A stretch of DNA of 64,000 bases, from NCBI GenBank assembly GCA_026003215.1, contig BPGV01000001.1, positions 1,105,001 to 1,169,000 on the forward strand, given 5' to 3'. The notes below the pieces were generated by a model, which did no database searches, had not been told where the DNA came from, and saw nothing but the letters and a program-made list of their open reading frames with translations. The stretch's first letter is position 1. The number at the start of each line of letters is the position of its first letter. Made by a program: the position numbers and the translations under genes. Below, one piece after another: positions 51,266-60,010 of this stretch. This DNA is from Bacteroidia bacterium. Lineage in GTDB: Bacteria > Bacteroidota > Bacteroidia > SpSt-205.

Positions 51266-51709
51266 ATGCGTAGAGGAACGCTGGCATTCGCTATGCTGCT
51301 GGCCATCGCCATAGAAGCTTGCCAACCCGACAAGCCTGCCCCGGCAAGCCCTACTACGGCTACCCTCTTGACTGGGGGGAATAGCCGTACCTGGCGTCTC
51401 CAGGCGCTTTCTGAGCGGGGGAATAGCCAACCTATCCCCCCTTGCCGAGCCGATGACCGGTGGACTTTCCACAGTGACGGCAGGGGTACCTTTCAAAATA
51501 CTACTGCCTGCGATGCGAATGACCCCAACGACCCTACCCCCAGCGCCTCCATCCAGTGGCGCCTCACCAATAGCGATCGTTTCCTCGTGATACAAAACCA
51601 AACGCTTTTCCTCAATAGAGAGATCATCCAGCTTTCCGACAATATCTTGGTCTGGGAATACACCGGAAATAACGGGGCCTTAGTCCAAGAAACTTGGGTG
51701 CCTAACTAA
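51266..51709 (+). CDS. Small lipoprotein, lipocalin-like
   Basis: 147 residues. Signal peptide with lipobox AIEAC (cysteine near 19). The mature part begins LLTGGNSRTWRLQAL, continues PPCRADDRWTFHSDGRGTFQNTTACDAND, and ends in alternating beta strands (IQWRLTNSDRFLVIQ, EIIQLSDNILVWEYT). The SRTWRL start, the C-x-x-DDRWTF-DG-GTF motif and the final W-Y pattern match lipocalin-like lipoproteins of Bacteroidota. Ligand unknown. The last 4 bp overlap the convergent phosphatase gene. Confidence 0.7.
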   Translation: MRRGTLAFAMLLAIAIEACQPDKPAPASPTTATLLTGGNSRTWRLQALSERGNSQPIPPCRADDRWTFHSDGRGTFQNTTACDANDPNDPTPSASIQWRLTNSDRFLVIQNQTLFLNREIIQLSDNILVWEYTGNNGALVQETWVPN

Positions 51710-53463
51710 GGGACACGCACCCCTAACACCAAAATATCATCGGTTTGACGGGTAGTGCCCATCCAGCGGCTAAGTTCGGACTCTAAAAGCATATTTTGCT
51801 GACGGGCAGGCTGATCGGCGATCAACTCAAAAAACTCATACAGCTTGCGCAGCTGGTAGCGTTTGCCCTCTGGACTAAGCTGGTCGGTAAAGCCGTCCGA
51901 AAAGAGATACACCATATCGCCGGGCATGAGATCCAAGGTATGCAGCGAAAACTCTGGGGCTTCCCCTTCGTACGGGGCACCTAAGGTGATGCGGTCCGGC
52001 CGAACCTCTATGCCTTTACCCTGCCGCACTAAAAAGAGGGGACGACCCGCGCCGGCATAGAGGAGTTTGTGCCGCTTAGGATCCACTTGCACTAAGGCCA
52101 GCTCCATGCCTTCCTGAAACTGCTGATACCGAGCATCCTCATGCTGTAAGGCCGCCCGCAGACGCAAGTTCAAGAGATAGAGAATTTCCGATGGCTTGAA
52201 GACCCCTTCCAGTTCTACAATCTGGCGCAAGAGCGTATTCGCAATAATCGTCATGAAGGCCCCTGGAATCCCGTGTCCTGTACAGTCTCCCACCGCGATG
52301 ATAGCCTTACTTAGGCGCTGCGCATACCAATAAAAATCCCCGCCCACAATCTCCCGCGGCTGATATAACAGAAAGCTCTCGGGGAAAGCCCGCTGGAGCT
52401 CCCCCCAGGGGGGGAAGATAGCCCTCTGTACACGCTGCGCATACCGCAAGCTGGCTAAAATATCTTCATTTTGTTGGCGCAGAAGGAGGCTCTGCCGCTC
52501 TATCTCTTCTTTTTGGCGAATAACTTCTTCGGTGCGCTGGCGCACCCGCTCCTCCATCTCTGCATATAACTGGGCATTATGGAGCGCTACCGCCGCAGGC
52601 GCCGTGAAAAGCTTAAGAAACTCCACCTTTTCAGGTTCAGCGGCCAGAGGATGGGTTCTATGGAGGAGATAGACCAGCCCTATGAGCCGTCCTTGATACA
52701 CCAGCGGCAAGAGCAGAATATCCGCCACGCCTAAGCTCTCCCACTCAGAATGCCTGTGCCAGAACTGCACATTTTCGGCCTGGGATAAATGGAAGTTTTC
52801 GCGCAAGCGGGCCACATGTTCTACTAAGGGAGCAAATACGCGGTTTTCTTCTAAAAGCGGTATAGGGTTATAAGCCCTTGGCTCATGATCGGTAGCTTCT
52901 ACATACCCCACCACTTGTAAAGCTGTGGCTTGGGTAGGGTCGGGTACGATGAGGAAAGCTGCCTCAGCGCCGCTATTGTCTATGGCTATGCGCAGGAGTT
53001 TGAAAATGAGCCAGTTCAGGCGCACTTCCCCCGTAAGGGAAAGGGAAACCCGATGCAGCTCCGATAGAATAGCCGCTTGACGCTCTTGGGCCCGACGCTC
53101 TAAGTAGCGTTGCCATAAAAGCCGCACATACGAACGGAGGGTGGAGCACGGCTCATCTACATGGGCGACGACATAGGGAGGGGCTTCCTCCGTGACTGGC
53201 CCGCCTTGGGTCAAGGCAAGCCCATAGCCCTTAGGCCAGCGCTGAAGGGCTTCCTCTAAGAAAGACGCTCCACCGGCAAGCGGCGCCAAAAAAAGGAAGA
53301 GTTCCTCTCCTGCCAGAATAGACCGCTCTATGTAAGCCTGCGCCTCTTGGGCTTGGGAAAACACCTCTACACGCGCTGCACTTAGCTCCTCTTCAAGCTG
53401 AGCACGCAACTTTTCCTTGCTTTCGCGATCCGGCCACCAGACCACTACCAATGGAGCCCCCAT
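51706..53463 (-). CDS. GAF-SpoIIE (PP2C-type) serine phosphatase
   Basis: ATG 53463 gives 585 residues and lies 6 nt behind a perfect -7 box; a longer frame to 53562 would cross the divergent porX gene. An N-terminal region of about 110 residues resembles a degenerate receiver (PLVVVWWPDRESKEKLRAQ). A GAF domain spans about 140-310 (ILSELHRVSLSLTGEVRLNWLIFKLLRIA to APAAVALHNAQLY). A coiled coil (ERVRQRTEEVIRQKEEIERQ) leads to the SpoIIE domain (about 360-585) with YQPREIVGGDFYW, VGDCTGHGIPGAFMTIIANTLL, YLFSDGFTDQ and TDDILVLGVRV, the metal Asp residues of PP2C. Probably acts on an anti-sigma-antagonist-like or FHA-type phosphoprotein. Confidence 0.88.
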   Translation of the reverse strand: MGAPLVVVWWPDRESKEKLRAQLEEELSAARVEVFSQAQEAQAYIERSILAGEELFLFLAPLAGGASFLEEALQRWPKGYGLALTQGGPVTEEAPPYVVAHVDEPCSTLRSYVRLLWQRYLERRAQERQAAILSELHRVSLSLTGEVRLNWLIFKLLRIAIDNSGAEAAFLIVPDPTQATALQVVGYVEATDHEPRAYNPIPLLEENRVFAPLVEHVARLRENFHLSQAENVQFWHRHSEWESLGVADILLLPLVYQGRLIGLVYLLHRTHPLAAEPEKVEFLKLFTAPAAVALHNAQLYAEMEERVRQRTEEVIRQKEEIERQSLLLRQQNEDILASLRYAQRVQRAIFPPWGELQRAFPESFLLYQPREIVGGDFYWYAQRLSKAIIAVGDCTGHGIPGAFMTIIANTLLRQIVELEGVFKPSEILYLLNLRLRAALQHEDARYQQFQEGMELALVQVDPKRHKLLYAGAGRPLFLVRQGKGIEVRPDRITLGAPYEGEAPEFSLHTLDLMPGDMVYLFSDGFTDQLSPEGKRYQLRKLYEFFELIADQPARQQNMLLESELSRWMGTTRQTDDILVLGVRVP

Positions 53464-53469
53464 TTTCCC

Positions 53470-53477
53470 CAAAGATA
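53470..53477 (-). promoter_or_regulatory. -7 box TATCTTTG of the SpoIIE phosphatase gene
   Basis: CAAAGATA on the plus strand, 6 nt from the start at 53463; 21 bp from the porX box. Confidence 0.66.
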
Positions 53478-53498
53478 CATAGTCTCGCCCGAAAGTGT

Positions 53499-53506
53499 TA
53501 TCTTTG
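53499..53506 (+). promoter_or_regulatory. -7 box TATCTTTG of porX
   Basis: Perfect box, 4 nt before ATG 53511. Confidence 0.72.
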
Positions 53507-53510
53507 AAGC

Positions 53511-55073
53511 ATGCGTTCCCGCATCCTTTGGGTAGACGACGAAATAGAACACTTAGAACCACATATTTTGCATTTGACCCAGCGGGGCTTTGAGGTGCTC
53601 CCCGTACGTCATCCTTCAGAAGTGTTGGAAACCCTCAAAAATCAGCCCGTAGATCTGTTGATTGTGGATGAACACATGCCAGGCATGCAAGGCATAGACC
53701 TGGCTCGCCAAGTTAAACGCACCTATCCCTACCTCCCCGTTATCATGGTCACCAAAGATGAAGCGGAACGGCTCATGGAAGCCGCCGTCGGGGTAGATAT
53801 TGCTGACTTCCTCATCAAGCCTGTGAAGCCCCAACAACTCCTTTCTGCTTGTAAACGCCTCTTGGCCAGCGGCCCCCTCCAGCGCCAAGAAACGGTAGAA
53901 GCCTATCAACGCGAATTTCGTCGCCTCAGTACCCTGATTGCCTTCGGTCCCACCCGGGAGGAATGGTGGGGCCTCTATAAAGACCTCGTTCACTGGGAGC
54001 TCGCCTTAGAAAAAACCGAAGCGACCGACCTACGTGACATCTTAGACGGCCAAAAAACCGAAGCTAATCATGTATTTAGCCGCTTCTTTACCCAAAACTA
54101 CTTAGAGTGGGTCAATAGCACAGAACGCCCGCCCCTCTCGCCAGACGTGCTGCCCAACTACTTCCTACCGCATCTCTCCTCGAAGTCGGCCCAACCCACC
54201 GTCTTAGTACTCTTAGATGGGATGCGCTACGACCAGTGGAAAGTCATAGAAGGCCTCCTCAGCCCCTACTACGATACCGCCGAAGAGCATCTCTTTTTTT
54301 CTATTCTGCCCACAGCCACCCAATATGCCCGTAATAGCCTGTTTTCAGGACTTTTCCCCGCCGATATTGCCCAGCGCTTCCCACGTTACTGGGCCGACGA
54401 CGACGAAGAAGGCGGGAAGAACCTCTTTGAAGAAGAGTTTTTCAACGACTTCCTCTTACGGCATAAAATATCCCTCAAAGTAGGATATGTCAAAGTACTT
54501 CGCCCAGAAGATAGCAAAAATCTATTAGGTCAGCTACCCCAGCTCATGCATAACCACGATATTATTCTGCTTATCTTCAACTTTTTAGACCTTATGGCCC
54601 ATACCCGCGTTCAGATGAATATCCTCAAAGAACTGGCCGCTAACGATACAGCCTTACGGGCTACCACGCGTGCGTGGGTAGAAACTTCGGCTTTTTTCCA
54701 GACCCTAAAGCTCCTCCCCCAATATACCTCGCAGGTATTCCTCACTACCGACCATGGTTTTGTACAAGTAAGGCGGCCTATTCGGGTACTGGGCGACCGA
54801 GAAACGACGACAAACCTCCGCTACAAACAAGGCCGCAACCTCAACTATGACCGAGACGAAAAGGGGGTATTTCATATTCGCAAGCCGCACGAAGCTCGCC
54901 TCCCGCGCGCCACAGCCAGCTCTACCTACCTTTTCGCTTGTGAGGACCACTTTCTCGTATATCCTACCAACTACAACGATTATGTACGCCTCTATCGAGA
55001 CTCTTACCAGCATGGCGGCGTAAGCTTAGAAGAACTTATCGTACCCTTTGTGCGACTCCTCCCTAAAAGTTAG
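53511..55073 (+). CDS. porX: PorX, response regulator with PglZ domain (T9SS regulator)
   Basis: 520 residues. The receiver domain (1-115) has the acidic pair D9/D10, phospho-acceptor D53 in LLIVDEHMPGMQ and lysine K103 in FLIKPVKP. A helical linker follows, then a PglZ (alkaline-phosphatase-superfamily) domain from about 215: VLVLLDGMRYDQW with the metal Asp, FSILPTATQYARNSLFSGLFP with the Thr nucleophile region, FNFLDLMAH, TTDHGFVQVRRP and HGGVSLEELIVPF near the C-terminus. PorX acts with the sensor PorY to drive T9SS gene expression in other Bacteroidota, and its PglZ domain is a phosphodiesterase. Neither porY nor the extracytoplasmic sigma factor is adjacent. Confidence 0.95.
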   Translation: MRSRILWVDDEIEHLEPHILHLTQRGFEVLPVRHPSEVLETLKNQPVDLLIVDEHMPGMQGIDLARQVKRTYPYLPVIMVTKDEAERLMEAAVGVDIADFLIKPVKPQQLLSACKRLLASGPLQRQETVEAYQREFRRLSTLIAFGPTREEWWGLYKDLVHWELALEKTEATDLRDILDGQKTEANHVFSRFFTQNYLEWVNSTERPPLSPDVLPNYFLPHLSSKSAQPTVLVLLDGMRYDQWKVIEGLLSPYYDTAEEHLFFSILPTATQYARNSLFSGLFPADIAQRFPRYWADDDEEGGKNLFEEEFFNDFLLRHKISLKVGYVKVLRPEDSKNLLGQLPQLMHNHDIILLIFNFLDLMAHTRVQMNILKELAANDTALRATTRAWVETSAFFQTLKLLPQYTSQVFLTTDHGFVQVRRPIRVLGDRETTTNLRYKQGRNLNYDRDEKGVFHIRKPHEARLPRATASSTYLFACEDHFLVYPTNYNDYVRLYRDSYQHGGVSLEELIVPFVRLLPKS

Positions 55074-55076
55074 ACC

Positions 55077-55964
55077 TTACCGTTCCCGTCTATCTACCCC
55101 CCAGGACAGGCGACTCCGCAAAGTCTGGAAGTAGCTATGCGTAGGGAGCTTCGCTATTTTTAGGTCAAAAGCGGCGCGACGCAATGCCACCAGCGTCTCC
55201 TGCGGAACAGCCACACTGCGGCCATCTAAGGCTATCTGTACTTGCCCTGTACGGGACTGAAAGGATAAAGTGAGCACCCCATCATCAGGCAGCACCAGGG
55301 GCCGCACCGTAAGCGAGTGCGGTGCCATCGGGGTAATAACAAAGTTTTGGCAGTCAGGCGTAAGAATAGGCCCTCCACAAGCCAAAGAATACGCCGTAGA
55401 ACCCGTAGGCGTGGCTACAATCACCCCATCCGCCCAATAGGTATTGATAAGCTCCCCATTCAAATACACATCCACCAGGATCATCTCCGCGGTCACAGCC
55501 TTAGAAAAAGTAACTTCATTCAAAGCGAAGGCTTCTTGGGGCTGGAATACTGCGGGGTCGGTGGTAATGGCCAGCAGGCTTCGGCCTTCCAGCCTATATT
55601 GACCTGTCAAGAGGGCTTGGGTGGCAGAGATAAGGGCCTGCTGCGGAATCTCTGTGAGAAAGCCAAGCCGCCCAGCATGTATCCCCACCAAAGGTACGCC
55701 CAAGAGGGCTACCACCCGCGCCGCATCCAAGAACGCTCCATCACCCCCAATCACGAACGCTAAGCTGACCTGCCCTTGAATCTCCTGCCCCCGGCAAAAG
55801 GTGGGAAGTTCCCCTATCGCCGGCTGCCTTTGGCTCCATACCTGCGCGAAACTTTCCTCTATCCAGAGCAGCACCCCCTCCTCCCGCAAAAAAAGCCGCC
55901 AGTGGTCTAAAATGTCGGGATTTACTTGGGCTGTCCAACGCCCAAATAAAGCGATACCCTTCAT
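55077..55964 (-). CDS. nadK: NAD kinase
   Basis: Phosphorylates NAD to NADP with ATP. 295 residues. The GGDGAFLDAAR motif at 73-83 contains the catalytic Asp; HAGRLGFLTE follows, then LNEVTFSKAV, WADGVIVATPTGSTAYSLACGGPIL and ALDGR near the end. The start overlaps the upstream gene stop (ATGA) and its end lies 3 bp from the convergent porX stop. Confidence 0.95.
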   Translation of the reverse strand: MKGIALFGRWTAQVNPDILDHWRLFLREEGVLLWIEESFAQVWSQRQPAIGELPTFCRGQEIQGQVSLAFVIGGDGAFLDAARVVALLGVPLVGIHAGRLGFLTEIPQQALISATQALLTGQYRLEGRSLLAITTDPAVFQPQEAFALNEVTFSKAVTAEMILVDVYLNGELINTYWADGVIVATPTGSTAYSLACGGPILTPDCQNFVITPMAPHSLTVRPLVLPDDGVLTLSFQSRTGQVQIALDGRSVAVPQETLVALRRAAFDLKIAKLPTHSYFQTLRSRLSWGVDRRER

Positions 55965-56431
55965 CGCCCCTGAAACTCCTTATAAGCATCGGCCTCCAGC
56001 TGCCGCTGCAAGACCAAGCTCTCCATACGCACCTCCGTATTACGCGTGAGGATATTTTGGTCGTAGAGCAAAGTAGCGCGCTGACCTATCCATCGGTAGC
56101 GTGGCGCATAGCCCTCTTGCTTGCCCGGACCCAAAAGCGTCTCCAATAGCACCCGCATGGCCTCACTGGCCTCAGGCCCTTCCACCTTAATTAAAATAGT
56201 ATGCAGCTTGCCTCGGTAAAAAGCATAGCGCACCTCCGCCAAGGGAATGCCCTCCCATACGGTATCCTTTGGGCTTCGGTACCAGTCTTTCCGCTGGAAA
56301 GACCCCTTCGGAATAAGTCCGTCAAACGCAGCCTTGGGACTCTCTAACTGCCGCCCTAATAGTCCATAAATAGAATCCACCGGCATCTGGGCCCACAATC
56401 CTACACTTATACTTAGGAACACCCGCCACAT
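55961..56431 (-). CDS. Exported protein of unknown function
   Basis: ATG 56431 gives 156 residues with a signal peptide (WRVFLSISVGLWAQ); the frame is open further upstream but that part overlaps the next gene. The mature part is soluble and mixed alpha/beta: DSIYGLLGRQLESPKAAFDGLIP, WEGIPLAEVRYAFYRGKLHTILIKVEGPEASEAMRVLLETLLG and LYDQNILTRNTEVRMESL. I recognise no family. A TACTTTCG (one mismatch to the -7 box) lies 7 nt before the start. Co-oriented with nadK (ATGA overlap). Confidence 0.65.
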   Translation of the reverse strand: MWRVFLSISVGLWAQMPVDSIYGLLGRQLESPKAAFDGLIPKGSFQRKDWYRSPKDTVWEGIPLAEVRYAFYRGKLHTILIKVEGPEASEAMRVLLETLLGPGKQEGYAPRYRWIGQRATLLYDQNILTRNTEVRMESLVLQRQLEADAYKEFQGR

Positions 56432-56456
56432 GCAGAAACGAAAGTACTGAAAAAAG

Positions 56457-57869
56457 CTATTCTGTCCTCGGCAGCACTTGCAGTTGGGTACGCACGAGGG
56501 GAAGTTCCGTGAGGAATGGGCGTCCTTCTCGGATCTGTACAGGCCGCCAAAAAGGTCCTTCACTACCCAGCCCCAAGAGGGTATATGTGCCAGGGGGAAG
56601 CCATACTTCTGCGCCGGGGGGAGCCTCGCCTATCCAGCCTTGCGGTCCATAGATACGCCATCGCCGCACCCCCGACGGGGAGTCTTGGGGTAGAGACACC
56701 GGATATTTGCGTGCAGGCAGTTTAAGCTTCACTGTATTTACCGTATCTCGGGTAGGGAGGGAAATATTCACCTCCACCGCTGCGGCCGTAAGGAGCGGAT
56801 AAAGGCATATTTCGTGTCCCCGATACTGCAGCTCTGCAGCGTACAGGGTATCTCCTATCCGCCCTACCCAAAAGGAGTCGCGAGCCTCCCATGTTTCCGA
56901 GCTACGCAAGAGCCACTGGGGTAGGGTAAGATTCGCCCCCTCCCAAGGGGTAATCACAGGCTCATAGCGCTGAGTATCGGATCGGCCCACAAGTAAGATA
57001 TCCCGTAAGAAATGCCCCGCACTATCTGCTACTGCAAAAATGGTGCCGTTACGCAGTAAGAGGGTCTTAGCTGAGAGTGAATAGCCCTCGCCTTGTACCA
57101 CCGAGAGCAAGACCGGCTCTTTGAAAGTCAAAACCGCCCATACCGAATCTCGCCAGGACACCCGCGGCAAAGAGGGAGGGAGGGTATCGGCTTGCCAAGC
57201 GGTCCATACTATGGTGTCTTGTAAAGCCCCTTTAAGGCTATCGGGCCGGCGCGCCGGCGGCCATATGAGCGGAGAAGGGTACAACCAAATGCTTTCGGAG
57301 AGGCTCCAGCGGCCATCCCCGTCTTCATCGGCCCAGGCCCAGGCATGGTAGGTACCCTGCGGCAAATAACCTACCTGAAGGGTAATACTTGCCTCGCCCT
57401 TAATGCCTAAAAACCTATAAGTCCGGCCCTCTGCATATAACTCAGCCCAGACTGGAGCTTCAGGCGGCGCCTTACTCTCCAAGGTGTAAGCGACCAGAAG
57501 CGTGTCAGCGGTAGGACAGCTCACCCACAGCGGCTGAGGGGAGAAGGGGTTCCCCTCGGTAAAATCCTTGAGGCCTTCGCCCCCCCATACGACCCAACAG
57601 CCACTCACACTATCTATGCGCAGACGGAGTCGCTTGCCAGCAAGTTTGGCTTGAAAAGGATGCGGGGGATTGATCCATATCCCTTTGCCGGCAAGCTCAG
57701 AAGCCGGCGAAAGGTACTCTCGCCAGAGGATAGTGAGGTACGCTTTCTGCCCTCTTTGAGAGAAGCGCATGCGGCGCACAGTCGGGGACGTTCGGTCAGG
57801 AGGCCCTCCATCCGGCGGGTGAATAGAAGCACAGCCCACCAAGAGTACTGCCCACCCGAAGTGCTTCAC
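56457..57869 (-). CDS. Ig-like-domain lipoprotein
   Basis: 470 residues. Lipobox LVGCA (cysteine near 13), then HPPDGGPPDRTSPTVRRMRFSQRG, a common opening of Bacteroidota lipoproteins with a bacterial Ig-like (SbsA-type) domain at about 20-115 (ISPASELAGKGIWINPPHP, FTEGNPF). The middle, about 140-210, looks like a carboxypeptidase-regulatory-like or prealbumin sandwich (ASITLQVGYLPQGTYHAWAWADEDGDGRWSL with an Asp-rich loop). Further beta domains follow to the end (PPGTYTLLGLGSEGPFWRP). Probably surface exposed. Follows cobB with an ATGA overlap. Confidence 0.78.
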   Translation of the reverse strand: MKHFGWAVLLVGCASIHPPDGGPPDRTSPTVRRMRFSQRGQKAYLTILWREYLSPASELAGKGIWINPPHPFQAKLAGKRLRLRIDSVSGCWVVWGGEGLKDFTEGNPFSPQPLWVSCPTADTLLVAYTLESKAPPEAPVWAELYAEGRTYRFLGIKGEASITLQVGYLPQGTYHAWAWADEDGDGRWSLSESIWLYPSPLIWPPARRPDSLKGALQDTIVWTAWQADTLPPSLPRVSWRDSVWAVLTFKEPVLLSVVQGEGYSLSAKTLLLRNGTIFAVADSAGHFLRDILLVGRSDTQRYEPVITPWEGANLTLPQWLLRSSETWEARDSFWVGRIGDTLYAAELQYRGHEICLYPLLTAAAVEVNISLPTRDTVNTVKLKLPARKYPVSLPQDSPSGVRRWRIYGPQGWIGEAPPGAEVWLPPGTYTLLGLGSEGPFWRPVQIREGRPFLTELPLVRTQLQVLPRTE

Positions 57870-58594
57870 GACCGTAAAAGTTCTACCAGGCGGACGGTGC
57901 CTTCGCTGGCAGGCGCCGCTATTACCTCTACCCCGTGCGTTAGCGTAGGACGCGGGTCTATTAGAAACTTTCGGGCATGTTCCGCTTCATACACCAGGCC
58001 GGCGGCCGGATACACCTGGAGGGAGCTGCCAATCACAACGAATATATCGGCCCGGCGCGCCCACGCCTCCGCTATCGGATACGCCGGCACCTCTTCCCCA
58101 AACCATACCACATGCGGACGCAGCTGAGAGCCCTTTTCACACTTATCCCCTAAACGTATCGGCGCATATCCAATCTCATATATGAGGCTTTCGTCAGCGG
58201 TGCTCCGAGCCTTGATTAGCTCGCCATGCAGGTGTAAAATATAAGTGGAGCCGGCCCGCTCATGCAGGTCATCCACATTTTGGGTAATCACGATTACCGT
58301 GTAGTCTTTTTCCAGTTCTTTGAGGAGGAGATGGGCGTGGTTAGGCTGCACCTCGGCCAGTTGCGCACGGCGGGCGTTATAAAAGTCTAAAACCAGCTGG
58401 GGGTTACGTTGCCAGGCTTCTGGGGTAGCGACTTCATAGATGGAATACTTTTCCCAGAGGCCGCCCGAGTCGCGAAAGGTAGAGAGGCCACTTTCGGCGG
58501 AGATGCCCGCACCCGTGAGCACGACGAGGAGCCGGCCTGGCTCCGCTTTGGGCGGCTGCTGGAGCCAGGCCGGCCAGGGAGGAACCCGCCGCAT
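57866..58594 (-). CDS. cobB: Sirtuin, NAD-dependent protein deacylase (class III-like)
   Basis: Removes acyl groups from lysine using NAD+, producing O-acyl-ADP-ribose. 242 residues. GAGISAESGLSTFRDSGG at 28-45, FYNARRAQL near 71 (the Y-x-x-R of desuccinylase-type enzymes), TQNVDDLHERAG, catalytic H123 in LHLHGEL and GSSLQVYPAAGL near 190. The zinc-binding cysteines are missing, as is usual for Bacteroidota members. The macro-domain protein at 9.1 kb could process its product. Leaderless promoter. Confidence 0.93.
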   Translation of the reverse strand: MRRVPPWPAWLQQPPKAEPGRLLVVLTGAGISAESGLSTFRDSGGLWEKYSIYEVATPEAWQRNPQLVLDFYNARRAQLAEVQPNHAHLLLKELEKDYTVIVITQNVDDLHERAGSTYILHLHGELIKARSTADESLIYEIGYAPIRLGDKCEKGSQLRPHVVWFGEEVPAYPIAEAWARRADIFVVIGSSLQVYPAAGLVYEAEHARKFLIDPRPTLTHGVEVIAAPASEGTVRLVELLRS

Positions 58595-58598
58595 GACG

Positions 58599-58606
58599 CA
58601 AAGGTA
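58599..58606 (-). promoter_or_regulatory. -7 box TACCTTTG of cobB
   Basis: CAAAGGTA on the plus strand, 4 nt from the start at 58594, in the 18-bp gap before the next stop codon. Confidence 0.7.
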
Positions 58607-58612
58607 GGGCCC

Positions 58613-59995
58613 CTACTCCTTCAGGAAGCGCTGGAAGAGCCGCTCTCCGCTGGAACGGCGAGCTTCTAAAAGGTAGAGGCCTGCCGGCAAATGCCCTACA
58701 AACAACGGCCCCGTGGGACGGCGCCATGCCCCCACCTGCTGCCCCTCGCTGTTATACAAATAGAAGGCCTCCACATCCACCGGCGCTTGCCACGATACCC
58801 AAGCCACTGCCGGTGAAGGCCATACCCGCAAAGAAACCGGACCTGCCGCAGAGGAAATACCAGTCGATACACTCCGACTCGTATCATCCTCCACATAGAT
58901 AAACCGCCCTATGGCAGGATACCCTATACCACCGCTCCCCATAGAGACAAACATCGTGTCCAAGTATGGCGGAGTAGGTACCCGCGTAGGATCGCGCAAG
59001 ATTATCAAGCTGGTATCTAAAAAGTTAGTGAAAGTCACCCACAGCTGCTGCCCTACCCAAAAGACCCCATAAGCCGTAAAAGGCGAGGTCACAGAAACTA
59101 TATTTAGATAAGCGCCGGGGGCCGTCTGACCATTCGTCACCGCAAACGCCCGCAACGTATCCTGACCATCCCAGAAAAGAATCGTATCCTTCACCCCCCC
59201 GGTATCTGTCGCAAATCCCCCATAACTCACATAGCCAGCATCCCAAGTAGTTACAGCAGAAACCGTAGGAATGATTTGTGAAATCTGCAGGTTACCTAAA
59301 TAACTTCCGTAGCAGCCAGCATATATCGCCGATCCTACCCGAACCAGGGCGGCCGGGTTAGCGAAAGTGGTCCAAGACCCGACCACTTGCCGAGTACGCA
59401 AGTTTATAGCAAGCACCAGAGAATCTTTATCCAGCACGTTGGCGGGGTTGTAAGCGAGCCCTACGTAAGCGGTATCCCCCCACACCAAGAGGGCTTCTGG
59501 GACACTGCGTAAGAGGGCACTTGTAGGAGACCACAGCGAATCCAATAGAAGACTCCCTGTGGAAGGATTGTAATTGATGCGATAAGCTGTAAAGAAAGGC
59601 GGCCGATTACGAGTAACCAAGAGAAGGGTATCCCATACGGCGAGCCGCCGCGCCCCTATGCTATCCAAGAAGGTAGGCAGCGGCACCGTGGAGTGCCATA
59701 CATCTAAGGCATACACACTGCCACGCCAATTACCTGTGGTGGGATTGGCGCCGCCTACTACGAAAAGAAGCTTAGTCCGAGGGTCATACGCCAGATCAGT
59801 CCCAAAGGGCTCTACCGACTGTACAGCGCCTATACCTGCACTCATAATCCCCGTGCCTACATCTTCCCACCGGTAGAAAAGGCCGGAGTTAGGGTAGTTA
59901 ACATAGTCTCCCTCGGCTAAACCAAATACCGCTTTGATACGCTGCGCATAGAGTACGGCAGCCAACGCAAGCCCCAAACGCATTAGCTTGTACAT
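58613..59995 (-). CDS. Secreted beta-propeller-like protein with T9SS sorting domain
   Basis: 460 residues from ATG 59995; ATG 59983 is an alternative. Signal peptide (MRLGLALAAVLYAQR). About 350 residues read as repeated propeller blades: DLAYDPRTKLLFVVGGANPTTG, YALDVWHSTVPLPTFL, RLAVWDTLLLVTRN, LVWGDTAYVGLAY, LAINLRTRQVVGSW, and FATDTGGVKDTILFWDGQD. The last 75 residues form a T9SS type A sorting domain (VSLRVWPSPAVAWVSW, FYLYNSEGQQVGAW, LPAGLYLLEAR). Cargo for T9SS; ligand or substrate unknown. A TTTATTTG box variant (60003-60010) is 7 nt upstream of the start, directly next to the tRNA terminator. Confidence 0.85.
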   Translation of the reverse strand: MYKLMRLGLALAAVLYAQRIKAVFGLAEGDYVNYPNSGLFYRWEDVGTGIMSAGIGAVQSVEPFGTDLAYDPRTKLLFVVGGANPTTGNWRGSVYALDVWHSTVPLPTFLDSIGARRLAVWDTLLLVTRNRPPFFTAYRINYNPSTGSLLLDSLWSPTSALLRSVPEALLVWGDTAYVGLAYNPANVLDKDSLVLAINLRTRQVVGSWTTFANPAALVRVGSAIYAGCYGSYLGNLQISQIIPTVSAVTTWDAGYVSYGGFATDTGGVKDTILFWDGQDTLRAFAVTNGQTAPGAYLNIVSVTSPFTAYGVFWVGQQLWVTFTNFLDTSLIILRDPTRVPTPPYLDTMFVSMGSGGIGYPAIGRFIYVEDDTSRSVSTGISSAAGPVSLRVWPSPAVAWVSWQAPVDVEAFYLYNSEGQQVGAWRRPTGPLFVGHLPAGLYLLEARRSSGERLFQRFLKE

Positions 59996-60010
59996 ACCAA
60001 GGCAAATAAA

